DNA from: Azospirillum oryzae
GTDB lineage: Bacteria > Pseudomonadota > Alphaproteobacteria > Azospirillales > Azospirillaceae
Assembly (NCBI RefSeq): GCF_008364795.1
Contig: NZ_VTTM01000006.1
Location: 186,001-250,000 of the forward strand
Reading direction: 5' to 3'
DNA: 64,000 bases
The notes below the pieces were generated by a model. It was not told the DNA's origin and ran no database searches. It worked only from the letters and a program-made list of their open reading frames with translations. Made by a program: the position numbers and the translations under genes. Shown one piece after another: positions 53,518-64,000 of this stretch (within the stretch, counting starts at the first letter, position 1; each line of letters begins with the position of its first letter).

Positions 53518-54316
53518 TCAGGCGACCTTGCGGGTGACCGGCATGCCCAAGGAGGTCATGATGTTTATGACCTTGCAGCCGACGGCGGCCTTGACCTTCT
53601 GCGCCTGCAGACTCCGAGCCCGGAGGCAACACCCGATCAGTTGCTTGTAGCGCATCATTGCTACCTCGCCCAAGGAGCGGCGTCCGTACTGGACGGCCCG
53701 CTGCCAGCCGAGCCGACCACGCTCAGCGATCAGGTCAATGTGGCAGTCACGCTGTGTGCGGGTGCCTTCGATCATGCTGCTCGCCACCGCGGTCGAGCGC
53801 GGTGGGATGATGACCTCCGCCTCGGGGCTGTGGGCGGCCACGGCGCGGTAGACCGTCTCGCCGTCATACGCGCCGTCGGCCAGCACCGTGCTGATCGGGC
53901 AGGCGATCTGGTTGAGCAAGGGGCCGACCAGAGAGGCATCTCCCTCTTCGTTGCTCGTCAATGCCGAGGCGAGGATCTCGCCGGTGCCGGGATCGACCGC
54001 TAAGTGGAGCTTTCTCCAGCTCCGGCGCGCTTGGCCACCATGCTTTTCCAGGCGCCACTCGCCCGTGCCGATGATTTTCAGCCCGGTCGAATCGATGACC
54101 ACAGTGACCAGGCCGTCCGTCTTGGACAACGCGGACGCGACCTCCAGATCGGGACTGCGCCGGGAGAAGGTCGTAGGCGGCGATCGCCTCGGGCGTCGCC
54201 CAGACGGTCAGGTCGCCGCGCCGGCGTAGTGCCGCATCGTAAGCTGACCAGTTCTCCACTCGGTAGCGGGCGCGCGGGATCTTGTGGCGACGGCTCTCGT
54301 TGGCCTTGTACGGCAT
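53518..54316 (-). pseudogene. IS5-family transposase with internal deletion and frameshift
   Basis: The N-terminus (HKIPRARYRVENWSAYDAAL, then TPEAIAA) matches the 37812 copy. After codon 48 about 60-80 codons are missing, and homology resumes in another frame as SRRSPDLEVASALSKTDGLV, then DSTGLKIIGTGEWRLEKHGG. It continues through STVLADGAYDGETVYRAVAA to QKVKAAVGCKVINIMT at the C-terminus. The C-terminal DDE part is otherwise intact. The gene is non-functional as it stands. Confidence 0.82.
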
Positions 54317-54636
54317 CCGGATCTCGGTTCCAGCGGGGCCACTTTCCTACCCGACACCCCAGCCCAGGCCAACTCCAACCGATTTACGCGCCAACGTCTT
54401 AGGCGCTCTTACTCCGACAGCACATCCCATCTCGCGCGATTCCTGCACGAGTAGGAGGCAGCCATACCAAAAGTGGAAGGTCGGCCGTAAGCGCGGGGAG
54501 AGCGAGACAGCGGCCATCAGGTACGCCCGCCGATATTGACGGCAAGCGTTCCTCCTTTCCCCGGCTGCCGCAAATCTGCTATGGCCGCTGGATCGGGCGG
54601 GAGCTAGGCCATGCCCGGTTGAAAGGAGTGGGCGTC
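54317..54636. other. region between the IS5 remnant and atoS
   Basis: It contains the IS5 end (about 54317-54360; the reverse complement has GGGTAGGAAAGTGG) and then non-coding DNA with the presumed atoS promoter. I see no gene in it. Confidence 0.35.
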
Positions 54637-56486
54637 ATGTGGCCCCGGGACTGGATCCGCCATTCTTTGCCACGCACCCTGCGCGGTAAGCTGCTCCTGG
54701 TTTCACTTGCCGTGGTGGTCGTGCCCATCTCGCTGACCGGCTATCTGTTGGAACGGGAGGGGCGGCAGGCGCTGGTTCAGGAAAAGTCGGAGAAGCTCTT
54801 CGGCCTGACGCGCCTGCTGGATGCGCATCTCGGTCCGGGATTCGATCCCTTGCTGGCCGATATGGGCGTCGCGGCCAACGACCGTGGTGCCGCCATCCAG
54901 GCCCTGTCGGCGCGCCTGACTCCCTTCACCGACATGATCGCCAGGGCGAATCCAGGGGTAGGGGTCGGCTTTTACAGCAGGGCGCTCAACGCCATCATCA
55001 CCTATGGACCCAGCCGGGATTACGGTGCGACGGTCGGCACCAGCATTCCGCCGGAGCATCCGGGCTGGCATGTGCTGGAAAGCGGGAAGCAGGCTGTCGA
55101 AAGCGGGCGGCAGGTGCGCGGCTTCATCCTGAACGCGATGCTGCCCATCGTCCGCGATGGCACCGTGATCGGCTACATCTGGGCCAATGAGCTGTCCGAC
55201 GATGTTGAGCGGCAGGCGGCGGCCATGGACCGCGCGGTTCTGACGGTCAGCCTCGGAGGAATATTGCTCGGGCTTGCGTTGACACAGGTGCTGGCGCGCG
55301 GGGTCGGCCGCGACATCCGACAGATCATCGACGGCTTGCTTCGCATGCGCAACGACCTCGGTGACGCGATCCGACCGCCGCCGGGCGAGTTCGGCGCCAT
55401 CGCGGTCGAGGTCAACGCCATGGCACGCGCCCTGCTGGATGCGAGGTCGCTGACCGAGAACATCCTGCACAGCATCGCCGACGGCGTGATCGCAGTTGAT
55501 CGGGCCGGGCAGGTCACCGCGCTCAACCCGGCCGCCGAAGCGATGATCGGGGTGACCGCAACCGAGGTGATCGGCAAGCCCTACGAGTCGCTTTTCAAGC
55601 CGGATGCCCGGTTCTCCAGCCCGTTGCTCGACACGCTGAAGACCGGTCGGCCGCATGTCGGCGTGACGTTGGAATTCCCGGGGGGCAAGCAGACACTTCA
55701 TCTGACCGTGTCGAGCAGCGTGCTGCGCAACAGCCACGGCGACGCGATCGGCGCGGTTGTCGTGCTGAGGGACCTGACCGAGCAGCAGCGGCTCCGGACC
55801 CAGATCATGCGTGCCGACCGGCTGGCGGCGCTGGGCGAACTGGTCGCCGGCCTCGCCCATGAGGTGCGCAATCCTTTGACCTCGATCCGTGGCTTCATGC
55901 AGTTCCTTGAAAGCTCCGACGATGTCGCGGAGTGGCAGCGCTATGCCCCGCTGATCGTGCGGCAGGTCGACAGCCTGAACCGCCTCGTCACCGAATTGCT
56001 GGAGTTCGGTCGGCCTCGCCCACCGGCCTTCTCGCCGGTGCAGCTGAACGATCTCATCCGCGAGGTGTCGCTGCTGGCGGGGCGCAAGTCGAACGCGCGC
56101 ATCGCCCTGCATCTTTCCCCCGACCTGCCTTTGGTCGAAGCCGATGGCGAGGCGTTCAAGCAGGTCATGCTCAACCTGATCATCAACGCGACTCAGGCGA
56201 CCTCCGAAACCGGAGGCATCTCCATCACCACGGCGGCCGTGACCCAGGACCGTGGCGAGGCCATCGTCACGGTGGCTGACGAGGGCGAGGGGATCGCGTC
56301 GGAAAACCTCGACAAAGTGTTCGATCCCTTCTTTTCGACCAAGCCCAACGGCACCGGGTTGGGGCTGGCGATGGCCCACCGGATCGTGGATGCTCACCAT
56401 GGGACGATCACCATCGTCAGCACGCCCCGATCGGGTACAACGGTGACCTTGCGGATTCCCGTCCTACACAGTCAATCGGTTGAGTC

Positions 56487-56490
<4 letters not shown>
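54637..56490 (+). CDS. atoS: AtoS-like sensor histidine kinase
   Basis: A 617-residue membrane sensor kinase. Membrane segments are at about residues 18-38 and 197-217, with a cache-like periplasmic sensor between them (about 40-190; GFYSRALNAIITYGPSRDYG). A PAS domain spans about 275-385. HisKA has the phospho-accepting His in LVAGLAHEVRNPLTSIRGFM. The HATPase has N-box NLIINATQAT, G1 DEGEGIA and G2 GTGLGLAM. The start is ATG 54637, eight bases after AAAGGAG; an in-frame TTG lies six codons upstream. Its stop overlaps atoC. It probably senses acetoacetate or another short-chain acid. Confidence 0.88.
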
Positions 56491-57917
<1,427 letters not shown>

Positions 57918-57939
57918 ACAGGGCAGGGGTCCGTCATCG

Positions 57940-57977
57940 CTGCGCAAAATTTTGCGCAGCACGCACAAAGTTGCGCA
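57940..57977. promoter_or_regulatory. probable AtoC upstream activating sites
   Basis: CTGCGCAAAATTTTGCGCAG at 57940-57959 is a perfect 20-bp palindrome. A second, imperfect site GCACAAAGTTGCGC follows at 57964-57977, about two helical turns away. Tandem palindromes about 100 bases upstream of a -24/-12 promoter are the classical arrangement for an NtrC-family activator. Confidence 0.7.
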
Positions 57978-58074
57978 CCCGACGGCGCCGGCCGTTTACG
58001 ATTCCGCCCGCTGCCTGACCCGCTCCACGGCCGGAGGCCTCGGTTTTCGCGCTGTCCGCCACGGCACCGCCGGC

Positions 58075-58090
58075 TGGCACATCCATTGCA
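58075..58090 (+). promoter_or_regulatory. sigma-54 (-24/-12) promoter of atoDAEB
   Basis: TGGCAC-ATCCA-TTGC matches the consensus TGGCAC-N5-TTGC exactly. It lies about 115 bases downstream of the palindromes and 204 bases upstream of atoD, in the plus orientation. Confidence 0.75.
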
Positions 58091-58293
58091 AATATGTGGG
58101 TATGCCGGTTGGCCCCGAGCATCCCATGCAACGGCGTGGGTGTAGCAGGCCCTCCGATCGCAGCGCTATGAAACCAAGAATGAGCGCGCGGTTCGTCTTT
58201 CCGGTCCCGCTTCGGACCGGGGGGCGGGCTCCGCGCCCGCGGGGTCGCGGCGGGCATGCCCTGCTGTGCCCCGACGTCCAAGGGAGACGTCGA

Positions 58294-58956
58294 ATGAGTA
58301 AAGTGCGGAAGCTGGAAGACACCGTCGCCATGATTCCCGACGGCGCGGTGCTGATGATCGGGGGATTCATGGGGGTTGGAACGCCGCCCCACCTGATCGA
58401 CGAATTGCTGCGCCAGAACAAGCGAAACCTGACGGTGATCGCCAACGACACCGCCCGCCCGGCGGTGGGCATCGGCCGGCTGATTGCCGCAAAAGCGGTG
58501 CGCAAGGTGATCGCCAGCCACATCGGCACCAACCCCGAAACCCAGCGCCAAATGATCGCCGGCGAGACGGAGGTTGAACTGGTGCCGCAGGGCACGTTGG
58601 CAGAGCGGGTGCGGGCCGGCGGCTTCGGCCTTGGCGGTGTGCTGACCCCCACCGGCGTCGGTACGGTGGTGGAGGACGGCAAGCAGCGCATCGAGCTGGA
58701 TGGAACCGTCTATCTGCTGGAAAAGGCGCTGAAGGCCGATTTCGCCCTGATCGCCGCCAAACGGGCCGATTACCTGGGAAATCTCGAATACGCGCTGACC
58801 GCGCGCAACTTCAACCCGCTGATGGCGATGGCCGCCGAAACGGTGATCGTCGAAGCCGAGGACATCGTGCCGGTGGGCGTCATTCCGCCCGACAGCGTCG
58901 TCACCCCGAATGTGCTGGTCGACTGCCTGGTCGCCAAGGAGCATCGCCATGGATGA
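58294..58956 (+). CDS. atoD: acetoacetyl-CoA transferase alpha subunit (AtoD)
   Basis: A 220-residue subunit of a 3-oxoacid CoA-transferase, which moves CoA from acetyl-CoA to acetoacetate or another short-chain acid. It has the CoA-binding GGFMGVGTPPHLIDEL and GGFGLGGVLTPTGVGT typical of the alpha subunit. ATG 58294 follows GGGAG by seven bases and matches the family length; the much longer upstream frame is not conserved. Its last codons overlap atoA. Confidence 0.93.
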   Translation: MSKVRKLEDTVAMIPDGAVLMIGGFMGVGTPPHLIDELLRQNKRNLTVIANDTARPAVGIGRLIAAKAVRKVIASHIGTNPETQRQMIAGETEVELVPQGTLAERVRAGGFGLGGVLTPTGVGTVVEDGKQRIELDGTVYLLEKALKADFALIAAKRADYLGNLEYALTARNFNPLMAMAAETVIVEAEDIVPVGVIPPDSVVTPNVLVDCLVAKEHRHG

Positions 58957-59605
58957 GAAAACCCTGATCGCCAAGCGCGTTGCGCTGGAACTGCGGCCGG
59001 GCAACCTGGTGAATCTCGGCATCGGCCTGCCCACCATGGTCGCCGCCCATCTGCCGGCCGGCGTCAACGTCTTCTTCCAGTCGGAGAACGGCATCATCGG
59101 CATGGCGCCGGTGCCCGAGCCGGGGGCGGAGAACGAGGATCTGAGCGACGCCGGCGGCAGTCCGATCGGCGCCGTGCCGGGAGCCGCGTCGTTCGACAGC
59201 GCGATGTCCTTCGGGCTGATCCGCGGCGGGCATCTGGACGTGACCGTTCTGGGCGGCCTGCAGATCGACGAGGAGGGCCGGCTCGCCAACTGGATGGTAC
59301 CCGGCAAGATGGTGCCCGGCATGGGCGGTGCGATGGATCTGGTCTCCGGCGCGAAGCGGGTGATCGTCGCCATGCAGCACAGCGCCAAGGGCACGCCGAA
59401 GATCGTAAAACGCTGCGAACTGCCGCTGACTTCGGTGCGGCGCGTCGACCTGATCGTCACCGAACTGGCGGTGATCGAGCCGACGGACAAGGGGCTGGTG
59501 CTGCGGGAGATCGCGCCCGGCGTCACGGTCGCCGACGTGCTGGCCCAGACCGGCGCCGAGCTGATCGTCCCGTCCGTCGTGCCGACCATGCCGGTCGGCG
59601 CCTGA
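58949..59605 (+). CDS. atoA: acetoacetyl-CoA transferase beta subunit (AtoA)
   Basis: A 218-residue beta subunit with the catalytic glutamate in FQSENGIIGM and VNLGIGLPTMVAAHLP and GGHLDVTVLGGLQ motifs. ATG 58949 overlaps the end of atoD by eight bases, so the two subunits are made in equal amounts. Confidence 0.93.
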   Translation: MDEKTLIAKRVALELRPGNLVNLGIGLPTMVAAHLPAGVNVFFQSENGIIGMAPVPEPGAENEDLSDAGGSPIGAVPGAASFDSAMSFGLIRGGHLDVTVLGGLQIDEEGRLANWMVPGKMVPGMGGAMDLVSGAKRVIVAMQHSAKGTPKIVKRCELPLTSVRRVDLIVTELAVIEPTDKGLVLREIAPGVTVADVLAQTGAELIVPSVVPTMPVGA

Positions 59606-59706
59606 CCGTCCTTCATTCTTGAGCATGGGGAGGCCCCTTCCCCGCGCCGCGCGGCTTTCGTGCCCGGCGGCGCAGGAACGGGCCCCCCTTGTGCCGGAGA
59701 CCCGCC

Positions 59707-61080
59707 ATGAGCGTCACCACAGCCCCCCCGCCGGCGCCGGACGCCAGCGCCCGCTTCAACCCGATTACGCCGATTTCCCGCGCGCTGACCTGGCTGGTCA
59801 GCCGCTATCTGCCTGACCCGCTGATCTTCGCCATCATCCTGACCGTGCTGACCTTCGGCTTCGCCTGGTGGCTGACGCCGAGCGGGCCGGTCGATCTGGT
59901 GCGCATGTGGGGCAACGGTTTCTGGAACCTGTTGGCCTTCTCGATGCAGATGGCACTGGTCCTGGTCACCGGCCACGCCCTCGCCAGCTCGGAGCCGGTG
60001 CGCAACGTCATGGGGCGAGTGGCCTCCATCGCCAAGACGCCGACCCAGGGCGTCATGCTGGTCTGCTTCGCCGCCGCCGTCACCAACGTCGTCAACTGGG
60101 GCTTCGGCCTCGTCGTCGGCGCCATGTTCGCCCGCGAGGTGGCGCGCCGCGTTCCGAAATCCGACTACCGGCTGCTGATCGCGTCCGCCTATATCGGCTT
60201 CATGACCTGGCATGGCGGCTTCTCGGCCTCGGTTCCGCTGGTTGCCGCCACCAAAGGCAACCCGATGGAGAAGACCGTCGGCCTGATTCCGATCGCCGAC
60301 ACCATCTTCACCACCTACAACATCGGCATCACGCTGGCGCTGATCATCCTCCTGCCGCTGGTCTGCCGGATGATGCACCCGAAGCCGCATGAGGTGGTGG
60401 CGGTCGACCCGGCCCTGTTGAAGCCGGAACCCTCGACCAAGCGCGTGCTCGGCCCCGATGCCAGCCCGGCCGAAAAGCTGGAAGAGAGCCGCATCCTCGG
60501 CTTCGTCGTCGCGGCGCTCGGCATCGCTTACCTGTTCCTGCACTTCCAGGCCAAGGGTTTCGACCTCAACATCAACACGGTCAACCTGATCATGCTGGTG
60601 GCCGGCCTGATCCTGCACGGCACGCCGATGGCCTATGCCCGCGCCGTCGCCAACGCCGCCCGCGGCACCGCCGGTATCATGGTGCAGTTCCCCTTCTATG
60701 CCGGCATCCAGATCATGATGGAGCATTCCGGGCTGGGCGGTCTGATCACCAACCTGTTCGTCGACATCGCCAACAAGGAGACCTTCCCGGTCCTCGCCTT
60801 CCTGTCGTCGGGCCTGATCAACTTCGCCGTCCCGTCGGGCGGCGGCCACTGGGTGGTCCAGGGTCCCTTCATCATGCCGGCGGCCCAGCAGCTCGGCGTC
60901 GATCTCGGCAAGGCGGCCATGGCCATCGCCTATGGCGAGGAGTGGATGAACATGGCCCAGCCCTTCTGGGCGCTGCCGGCGCTCGCCATCGCCGGGCTGG
61001 GAGTGCGCGACATCATGGGCTACTGCGCAACGGCGCTGGTCATCACGCTGCCCATCTTCCTGATCGGCCTCTATTTCTGA
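59707..61080 (+). CDS. atoE: short-chain fatty acid transporter (AtoE)
   Basis: A 457-residue membrane protein of the short-chain fatty acid transporter family. It has many hydrophobic segments, beginning after about residue 35 (LPDPLIFAIILTVLTFGFAWWL), and the family's NWGFGLVVGAMFAREVARR, SVPLVAATKGNPMEK and VPSGGGHWVVQGPF. It imports acetoacetate, butyrate or similar acids. ATG 59707 was chosen for its GGAGA ribosome binding site. Confidence 0.92.
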   Translation: MSVTTAPPPAPDASARFNPITPISRALTWLVSRYLPDPLIFAIILTVLTFGFAWWLTPSGPVDLVRMWGNGFWNLLAFSMQMALVLVTGHALASSEPVRNVMGRVASIAKTPTQGVMLVCFAAAVTNVVNWGFGLVVGAMFAREVARRVPKSDYRLLIASAYIGFMTWHGGFSASVPLVAATKGNPMEKTVGLIPIADTIFTTYNIGITLALIILLPLVCRMMHPKPHEVVAVDPALLKPEPSTKRVLGPDASPAEKLEESRILGFVVAALGIAYLFLHFQAKGFDLNINTVNLIMLVAGLILHGTPMAYARAVANAARGTAGIMVQFPFYAGIQIMMEHSGLGGLITNLFVDIANKETFPVLAFLSSGLINFAVPSGGGHWVVQGPFIMPAAQQLGVDLGKAAMAIAYGEEWMNMAQPFWALPALAIAGLGVRDIMGYCATALVITLPIFLIGLYF

Positions 61081-61096
61081 ACCTTTGCGACCAACC

Positions 61097-61128
61097 GGCC
61101 GCCGCGATCCCGAACGGGCGCGGCGGCC
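61097..61128 (+). terminator. hairpin between atoE and atoB
   Basis: GGCCGCCGCG (61097-61106) pairs perfectly with CGCGGCGGCC (61119-61128), a 10-bp GC stem with a 12-base loop, followed only by TTCC. It may be a partial terminator or an mRNA-stabilising hairpin that lowers atoB expression relative to atoDAE. Confidence 0.5.
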
Positions 61129-61167
61129 TTCCATCCTGCAAGAAACCTTGTTCCGGAGGAGTCCTCC

Positions 61168-62343
61168 ATGACCGAGATCGTCATCGCCAGCGCGGTCCGC
61201 ACCGCCATCGGCAACTTCAACGGCGCGCTGGCGTCCGTCCCCGCCCATGAGCTTGGCGCCGCCGTGATCCGCGAGGCGCTGTCGCGCGCGCATACCGACG
61301 CCGCCGAGGTGACCGAGGTGATCCTGGGCCAGGTGCTGACCGCCGGCCAGGGCCAGAACCCCGCTCGCCAAGCCGCGGTCAAGGCCGGGATTCCGGTCGA
61401 GAAGACCGCCTTCGGCATCAATCAGGTCTGCGGGTCCGGCCTGCGCTCTGTGGCGCTCGGGTATCAGGCGATCCGCTGCGGCGACGCCGAGGTGATGGTG
61501 GTCGGCGGCCAGGAGAACATGAGCCTGTCGCCCCACCTGATGCAACTGCGCAACGGCACCAAGATGGGTGCCGCCGAGATGCTCGACAGCATGATCAAGG
61601 ACGGGCTGTGGGAAGTCTTCCACGGCTATCACATGGGCACCACCGCCGAGAATGTCGCCCGCGCATGGGAGCTGAGCCGCGAGCGGCAGGATCAGTTCGC
61701 GCTGGCCTCGCAGCAGAAGGCGGAAGCCGCGCAGAAAGCCGGCCGCTTCCGGGACGAGATCGTCCCGGTGACCATCAAGGGCCGCAAGGGCGACACCATC
61801 GTCGACAATGACGAATATCCCAAGCACGGCACGACGCTGGAGGCGTTGGCCAAGCTGCGCCCCGCCTTCGCCAAGGACGGCACGGTGACCGCCGGCAACG
61901 CCTCCGGCCTCAATGACGGAGCGGCGGCGCTGGTGCTAATGACGGCGGAGAACGCCAAGCGGCGCGGGGTGACGCCGTTGGCGCGCATCGCTTCCTGGGC
62001 GACGGCCGGCGTCGATCCCAGCGTCATGGGCACCGGGCCGATCCCGGCCTCGAAGCTGGCTCTGCAGAAGGCCGGCTGGTCGGTGGATGATCTCGACCTG
62101 ATCGAGGCGAACGAGGCCTTCGCGGCGCAGGCCCTGGCGGTCAACGCCGGGATGGGCTGGGACGAGGGCCGGGTGAACGTCAATGGCGGCGCCATCGCGC
62201 TCGGCCATCCCATCGGCGCGTCGGGCGCCCGCATCCTCGTCAGCCTGCTGCATGAGATGGGCCGGCGCGATGCAAAGAAGGGCCTTGCCACCCTGTGCAT
62301 CGGCGGCGGCATGGGTGTCGCCCTTTGCGTCGAGCGCGGCTGA
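61168..62343 (+). CDS. atoB: acetyl-CoA C-acetyltransferase (AtoB/PhaA)
   Basis: A 391-residue thiolase. The nucleophilic Cys is in [14 protein letters not shown]. The second active-site region is [15 protein letters not shown] with [17 protein letters not shown] (His). The last Cys is in [10 protein letters not shown]. It splits acetoacetyl-CoA into two acetyl-CoA, completing the ato pathway, and can run in reverse for polyhydroxybutyrate synthesis. GGAGGAG precedes ATG 61168. Confidence 0.94.
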   Translation: MTEIVIASAVRTAIGNFNGALASVPAHELGAAVIREALSRAHTDAAEVTEVILGQVLTAGQGQNPARQAAVKAGIPVEKTAFGINQVCGSGLRSVALGYQAIRCGDAEVMVVGGQENMSLSPHLMQLRNGTKMGAAEMLDSMIKDGLWEVFHGYHMGTTAENVARAWELSRERQDQFALASQQKAEAAQKAGRFRDEIVPVTIKGRKGDTIVDNDEYPKHGTTLEALAKLRPAFAKDGTVTAGNASGLNDGAAALVLMTAENAKRRGVTPLARIASWATAGVDPSVMGTGPIPASKLALQKAGWSVDDLDLIEANEAFAAQALAVNAGMGWDEGRVNVNGGAIALGHPIGASGARILVSLLHEMGRRDAKKGLATLCIGGGMGVALCVERG

Positions 62344-62440
62344 TCCGAGAGATCGACCCGGCAAGTGGCGGAGCCGCCACCGATCCCACCAGCTCGGCGG
62401 CGGCTCCGCGACCATTTGTACACTTTCGAAAGATGGTAGT

Positions 62441-62656
62441 ATGGCAGAGATTGTCGAGGTGTCCGTCACCCTGCGCATTGCGGTCGCCGGCGCCCCCGAC
62501 GGGCCGGCCCTTGCCTTGCGGGCGGCGGAACAGTTCAGCCATGTCAGCCACGCCCAGATCGCCGCGTTCAACGAGGTAAGCCGGGTCCATTCGGCAGACC
62601 ATGGCACCGTCGAAGCGGTCACCAGCATCGTCGTTGGCACAGGTCGCGGCTCGTAA
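62441..62656 (+). CDS. small hypothetical protein
   Basis: A 71-residue open frame starting with ATG 62441 (MAEIVEVSVTLRIAVAGAPD...). It has no signal peptide, membrane segment or family motif that I recognise. The ribosome binding site is weak (GAAAGA). It lies between atoB and a chemoreceptor gene on the same strand. The coding signal is modest, so it may not be a real gene. Confidence 0.4.
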   Translation: MAEIVEVSVTLRIAVAGAPDGPALALRAAEQFSHVSHAQIAAFNEVSRVHSADHGTVEAVTSIVVGTGRGS

Positions 62657-62706
62657 CGTCGGTCCGGCCCCACTGGAGCAGGCCGGAAAGAGGGAAGACT
62701 CAAATC

Positions 62707-64000
62707 ATGCGTTTGTCGGAGCTGCCGTTGCGGTGGCGCATCGGATTCCTCGCCTCGCTGTCGATCATCGCCGCCGGATTGGTGGCGGCGGTCGGCGGCC
62801 ATTTCGTCAACCGTGCGCTGGTCGAGCAGCGGATGAACAGCGTCCGCTTCATCGCCGAGAGCGGCGGCAGCATTGCCGCCCGCTTCCATAAGCTGGCGCA
62901 GGACGGCGTGATGAGCGAGGAGGACGCCAAGGAGCGCGCCAGGACGGCGATCGGCGCCATGCGCTACGCCGACGGAGAGTATCTGTGGATCTGGACCTCG
63001 CAGATCATCAACGTCATGCATGCCAATCCGGCGCTGATCGGCAAGAGCGGTGCCGAAATCCGCGACCGCAACGGCGTCTACGTCATCCGCGAGGCGGTAC
63101 GCGGTGCCCTGACGCCGGTTCCGGAATTCGTCACCTACGAATGGCCGCGGCCCAGCGATCCCAAGGGGCCGACCTACGAGAAGCTGGCCTATTCGGTCCA
63201 TTTCAAGCCGTGGGACTGGGTGATCGGCACCGGTGTCTACACCGACGACCTGCGCTCCGCCTTTCTCGGCATGATGACCGTGTTCGGGCTGGTGGTCGCC
63301 GGGCTGTCGGCGCTGGCCCTGCTGCTGGGCTGGGCGGTCGCCCGCAGTGTGACGCGCCCGCTGTCGCGCGTGCATGGCGTCATGCTGCGCCTCGCGGACC
63401 ATGATCTGGATGCCGAGGTGCCGGAACGCGACCGGCGGGACGAGATCGGCGGCATGGCGCGCACGCTGGAGGTCTTCAAGGAGAACATCCTGCGCAACCG
63501 CCAGATGGAGCAGGAACGCCGCAGCGCCGCTGCCCAGGCGGCGACGGAAAAGCGGGAAGCGGTGTTCGATCTGGCGAGCCGGTTCGAGAGCCGTGTCGGC
63601 CGCATCGTCGACCAGCTCGGTCAATCCGCCAAGGGCTTTCAGGAAATGGCATCGCACCTGTCCAGAGCGGTCCAGAAGGCCGAGCAGGAGTGCACGTCGG
63701 TCGCATCGGCCTCCGAACAGGCGTCAGTCAATGTCCAGGCCGTCGCCTCCGCCGCCGAGGAGATGTCGACGGCGATCCGCGATCTATCGGGACGGGTGGC
63801 GCAGGCCGCCCAGCGGTCGAAGATGACCGCCGAACGGGCTGAGCAGGCCCGCAGTCATCTGGATGCGTTGTCGACCGCCATCGAGCAGGTGGATCAGGTC
63901 GTCGCATCCATCAATGCGGTCGCCTCGCAGACCAATCTGCTGGCCCTGAACGCCACCATTGAGGCAGCGCGCGCCGGAGAGGCCGGCAAGGGCTTTGCCG
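62707..64000 (+). CDS. methyl-accepting chemotaxis protein with cache domain (3' end outside window)
   Basis: The first 431 residues of a chemoreceptor that runs off the right edge. It has a first membrane segment at about residues 11-31 and a periplasmic single-cache sensor (about 35-175; YADGEYLWIWTSQIINVMHANP, WDWVIGTGVYTDD). The second membrane segment (GMMTVFGLVVAGLSALALLLGW) is followed by HAMP and the start of the signalling domain, with [20 protein letters not shown] at the edge. sCache_2 receptors often bind small carboxylates. Its position after atoB suggests taxis toward short-chain acids. Confidence 0.92.
   Translation, partial: MRLSELPLRWRIGFLASLSIIAAGLVAAVGGHFVNRALVEQRMNSVRFIAESGGSIAARFHKLAQDGVMSEEDAKERARTAIGAMRYADGEYLWIWTSQIINVMHANPALIGKSGAEIRDRNGVYVIREAVRGALTPVPEFVTYEWPRPSDPKGPTYEKLAYSVHFKPWDWVIGTGVYTDDLRSAFLGMMTVFGLVVAGLSALALLLGWAVARSVTRPLSRVHGVMLRLADHDLDAEVPERDRRDEIGGMARTLEVFKENILRNRQMEQERRSAAAQAATEKREAVFDLASRFESRVGRIVDQLGQSAKGFQEMASHLSRAVQKAEQECTSVASASEQASVNVQAVASAAEEMSTAIRDLSGRVAQAAQRSKMTAERAEQARSHLDALSTAIEQVDQVVASINAVASQTNLLALNATIEAARAGEAGKGFA

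Larger units (their letters stand above)
57918..58293. other. atoC-atoD intergenic regulatory region
   Basis: This 376-base region holds a perfect palindrome (57940-57959) and a -24/-12 promoter (58075-58090), both listed separately. The long leader from about 58105 to 58293 contains no supported gene. Confidence 0.6.

Noticed and set aside
57934..61827. A 1297-codon open frame on the minus strand across the ato operon.
   Set aside because: It is antisense to atoD, atoA, atoE and atoB, which all have clear family motifs. Its translation is low-complexity (Gly, Arg, Asp, His rich), as expected of a high-GC shadow frame.

Overview
The window is high-GC DNA with dense gene packing, several methyl-accepting chemotaxis receptors, an HWE-type histidine kinase, an atoSC/atoDAEB locus and many small insertion sequences. 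This suggests an alphaproteobacterium, most likely a soil or rhizosphere member of the Rhodospirillales such as Azospirillum. That placement is inference from gene content; no rRNA or tRNA gene was seen. Several stretches look like an accessory replicon or genomic island: IS remnants of the IS3, IS5, IS6, IS110 and IS630 families sit at most junctions between functional modules.

Layout. (1) 1-5433, minus strand: a gentisate (3-hydroxybenzoate) degradation operon of gentisate dioxygenase, fumarylpyruvate hydrolase, 3-hydroxybenzoate 6-hydroxylase, maleylpyruvate isomerase and a Liv-type binding protein cut by the window edge, with a MarR regulator upstream. (2) 5770-6696: a ParS/Xre-RES toxin-antitoxin pair. 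(3) 6698-8080: an IS scrapyard around one apparently intact IS6-family element. (4) 8100-20178: a RpiR regulator divergent from a long plus-strand operon of polyamine-type ABC transporter, amidase, N-acyl-D-amino-acid deacylase, chemoreceptor, DadA-like D-amino-acid dehydrogenase and ornithine cyclodeaminase-like protein. (5) 20727-31058, minus strand: a second deacylase paralogue, a complete dipeptide-type ABC transporter, an aspartoacylase-like hydrolase, a LysR regulator and a metallo-beta-lactamase-fold hydrolase. Regions 4 and 5 look like one scavenging system for acylated or D-configured amino acids and peptides: import, deacylation, oxidation and taxis. (6) 31400-33003: an apparently intact IS110-family element and two IS6 remnants.

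(7) 33143-37568: a fatty-acid desaturase, a DUF2147 protein and an MgtA-like P-type ATPase. (8) 37750-39340: an IS5/IS110 mosaic of broken transposases. (9) 39912-47262: a cache-domain chemoreceptor, porin, MFS transporter and DapA-family aldolase/dehydratase, divergent from a LacI regulator with a perfect palindromic operator between them. (10) 47360-48251: an intact IS6 element. (11) 48464-53107: a signalling cluster of two paralogous stand-alone receivers, a stand-alone CheB domain and a CheB-CheR-PAS-HWE kinase fusion. (12) 53518-54316: a broken IS5 transposase. (13) 54637-62343: atoS-atoC, then a region with a perfect 20-bp palindrome and a sigma-54 promoter, then atoD-atoA-atoE-atoB for short-chain fatty acid/acetoacetate use. 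(14) 62707-64000: another cache chemoreceptor, cut by the right edge.

The transport and catabolic modules are each paired with their own regulator, and three of them with a nearby chemoreceptor, as expected for a motile organism foraging in soil or around roots.
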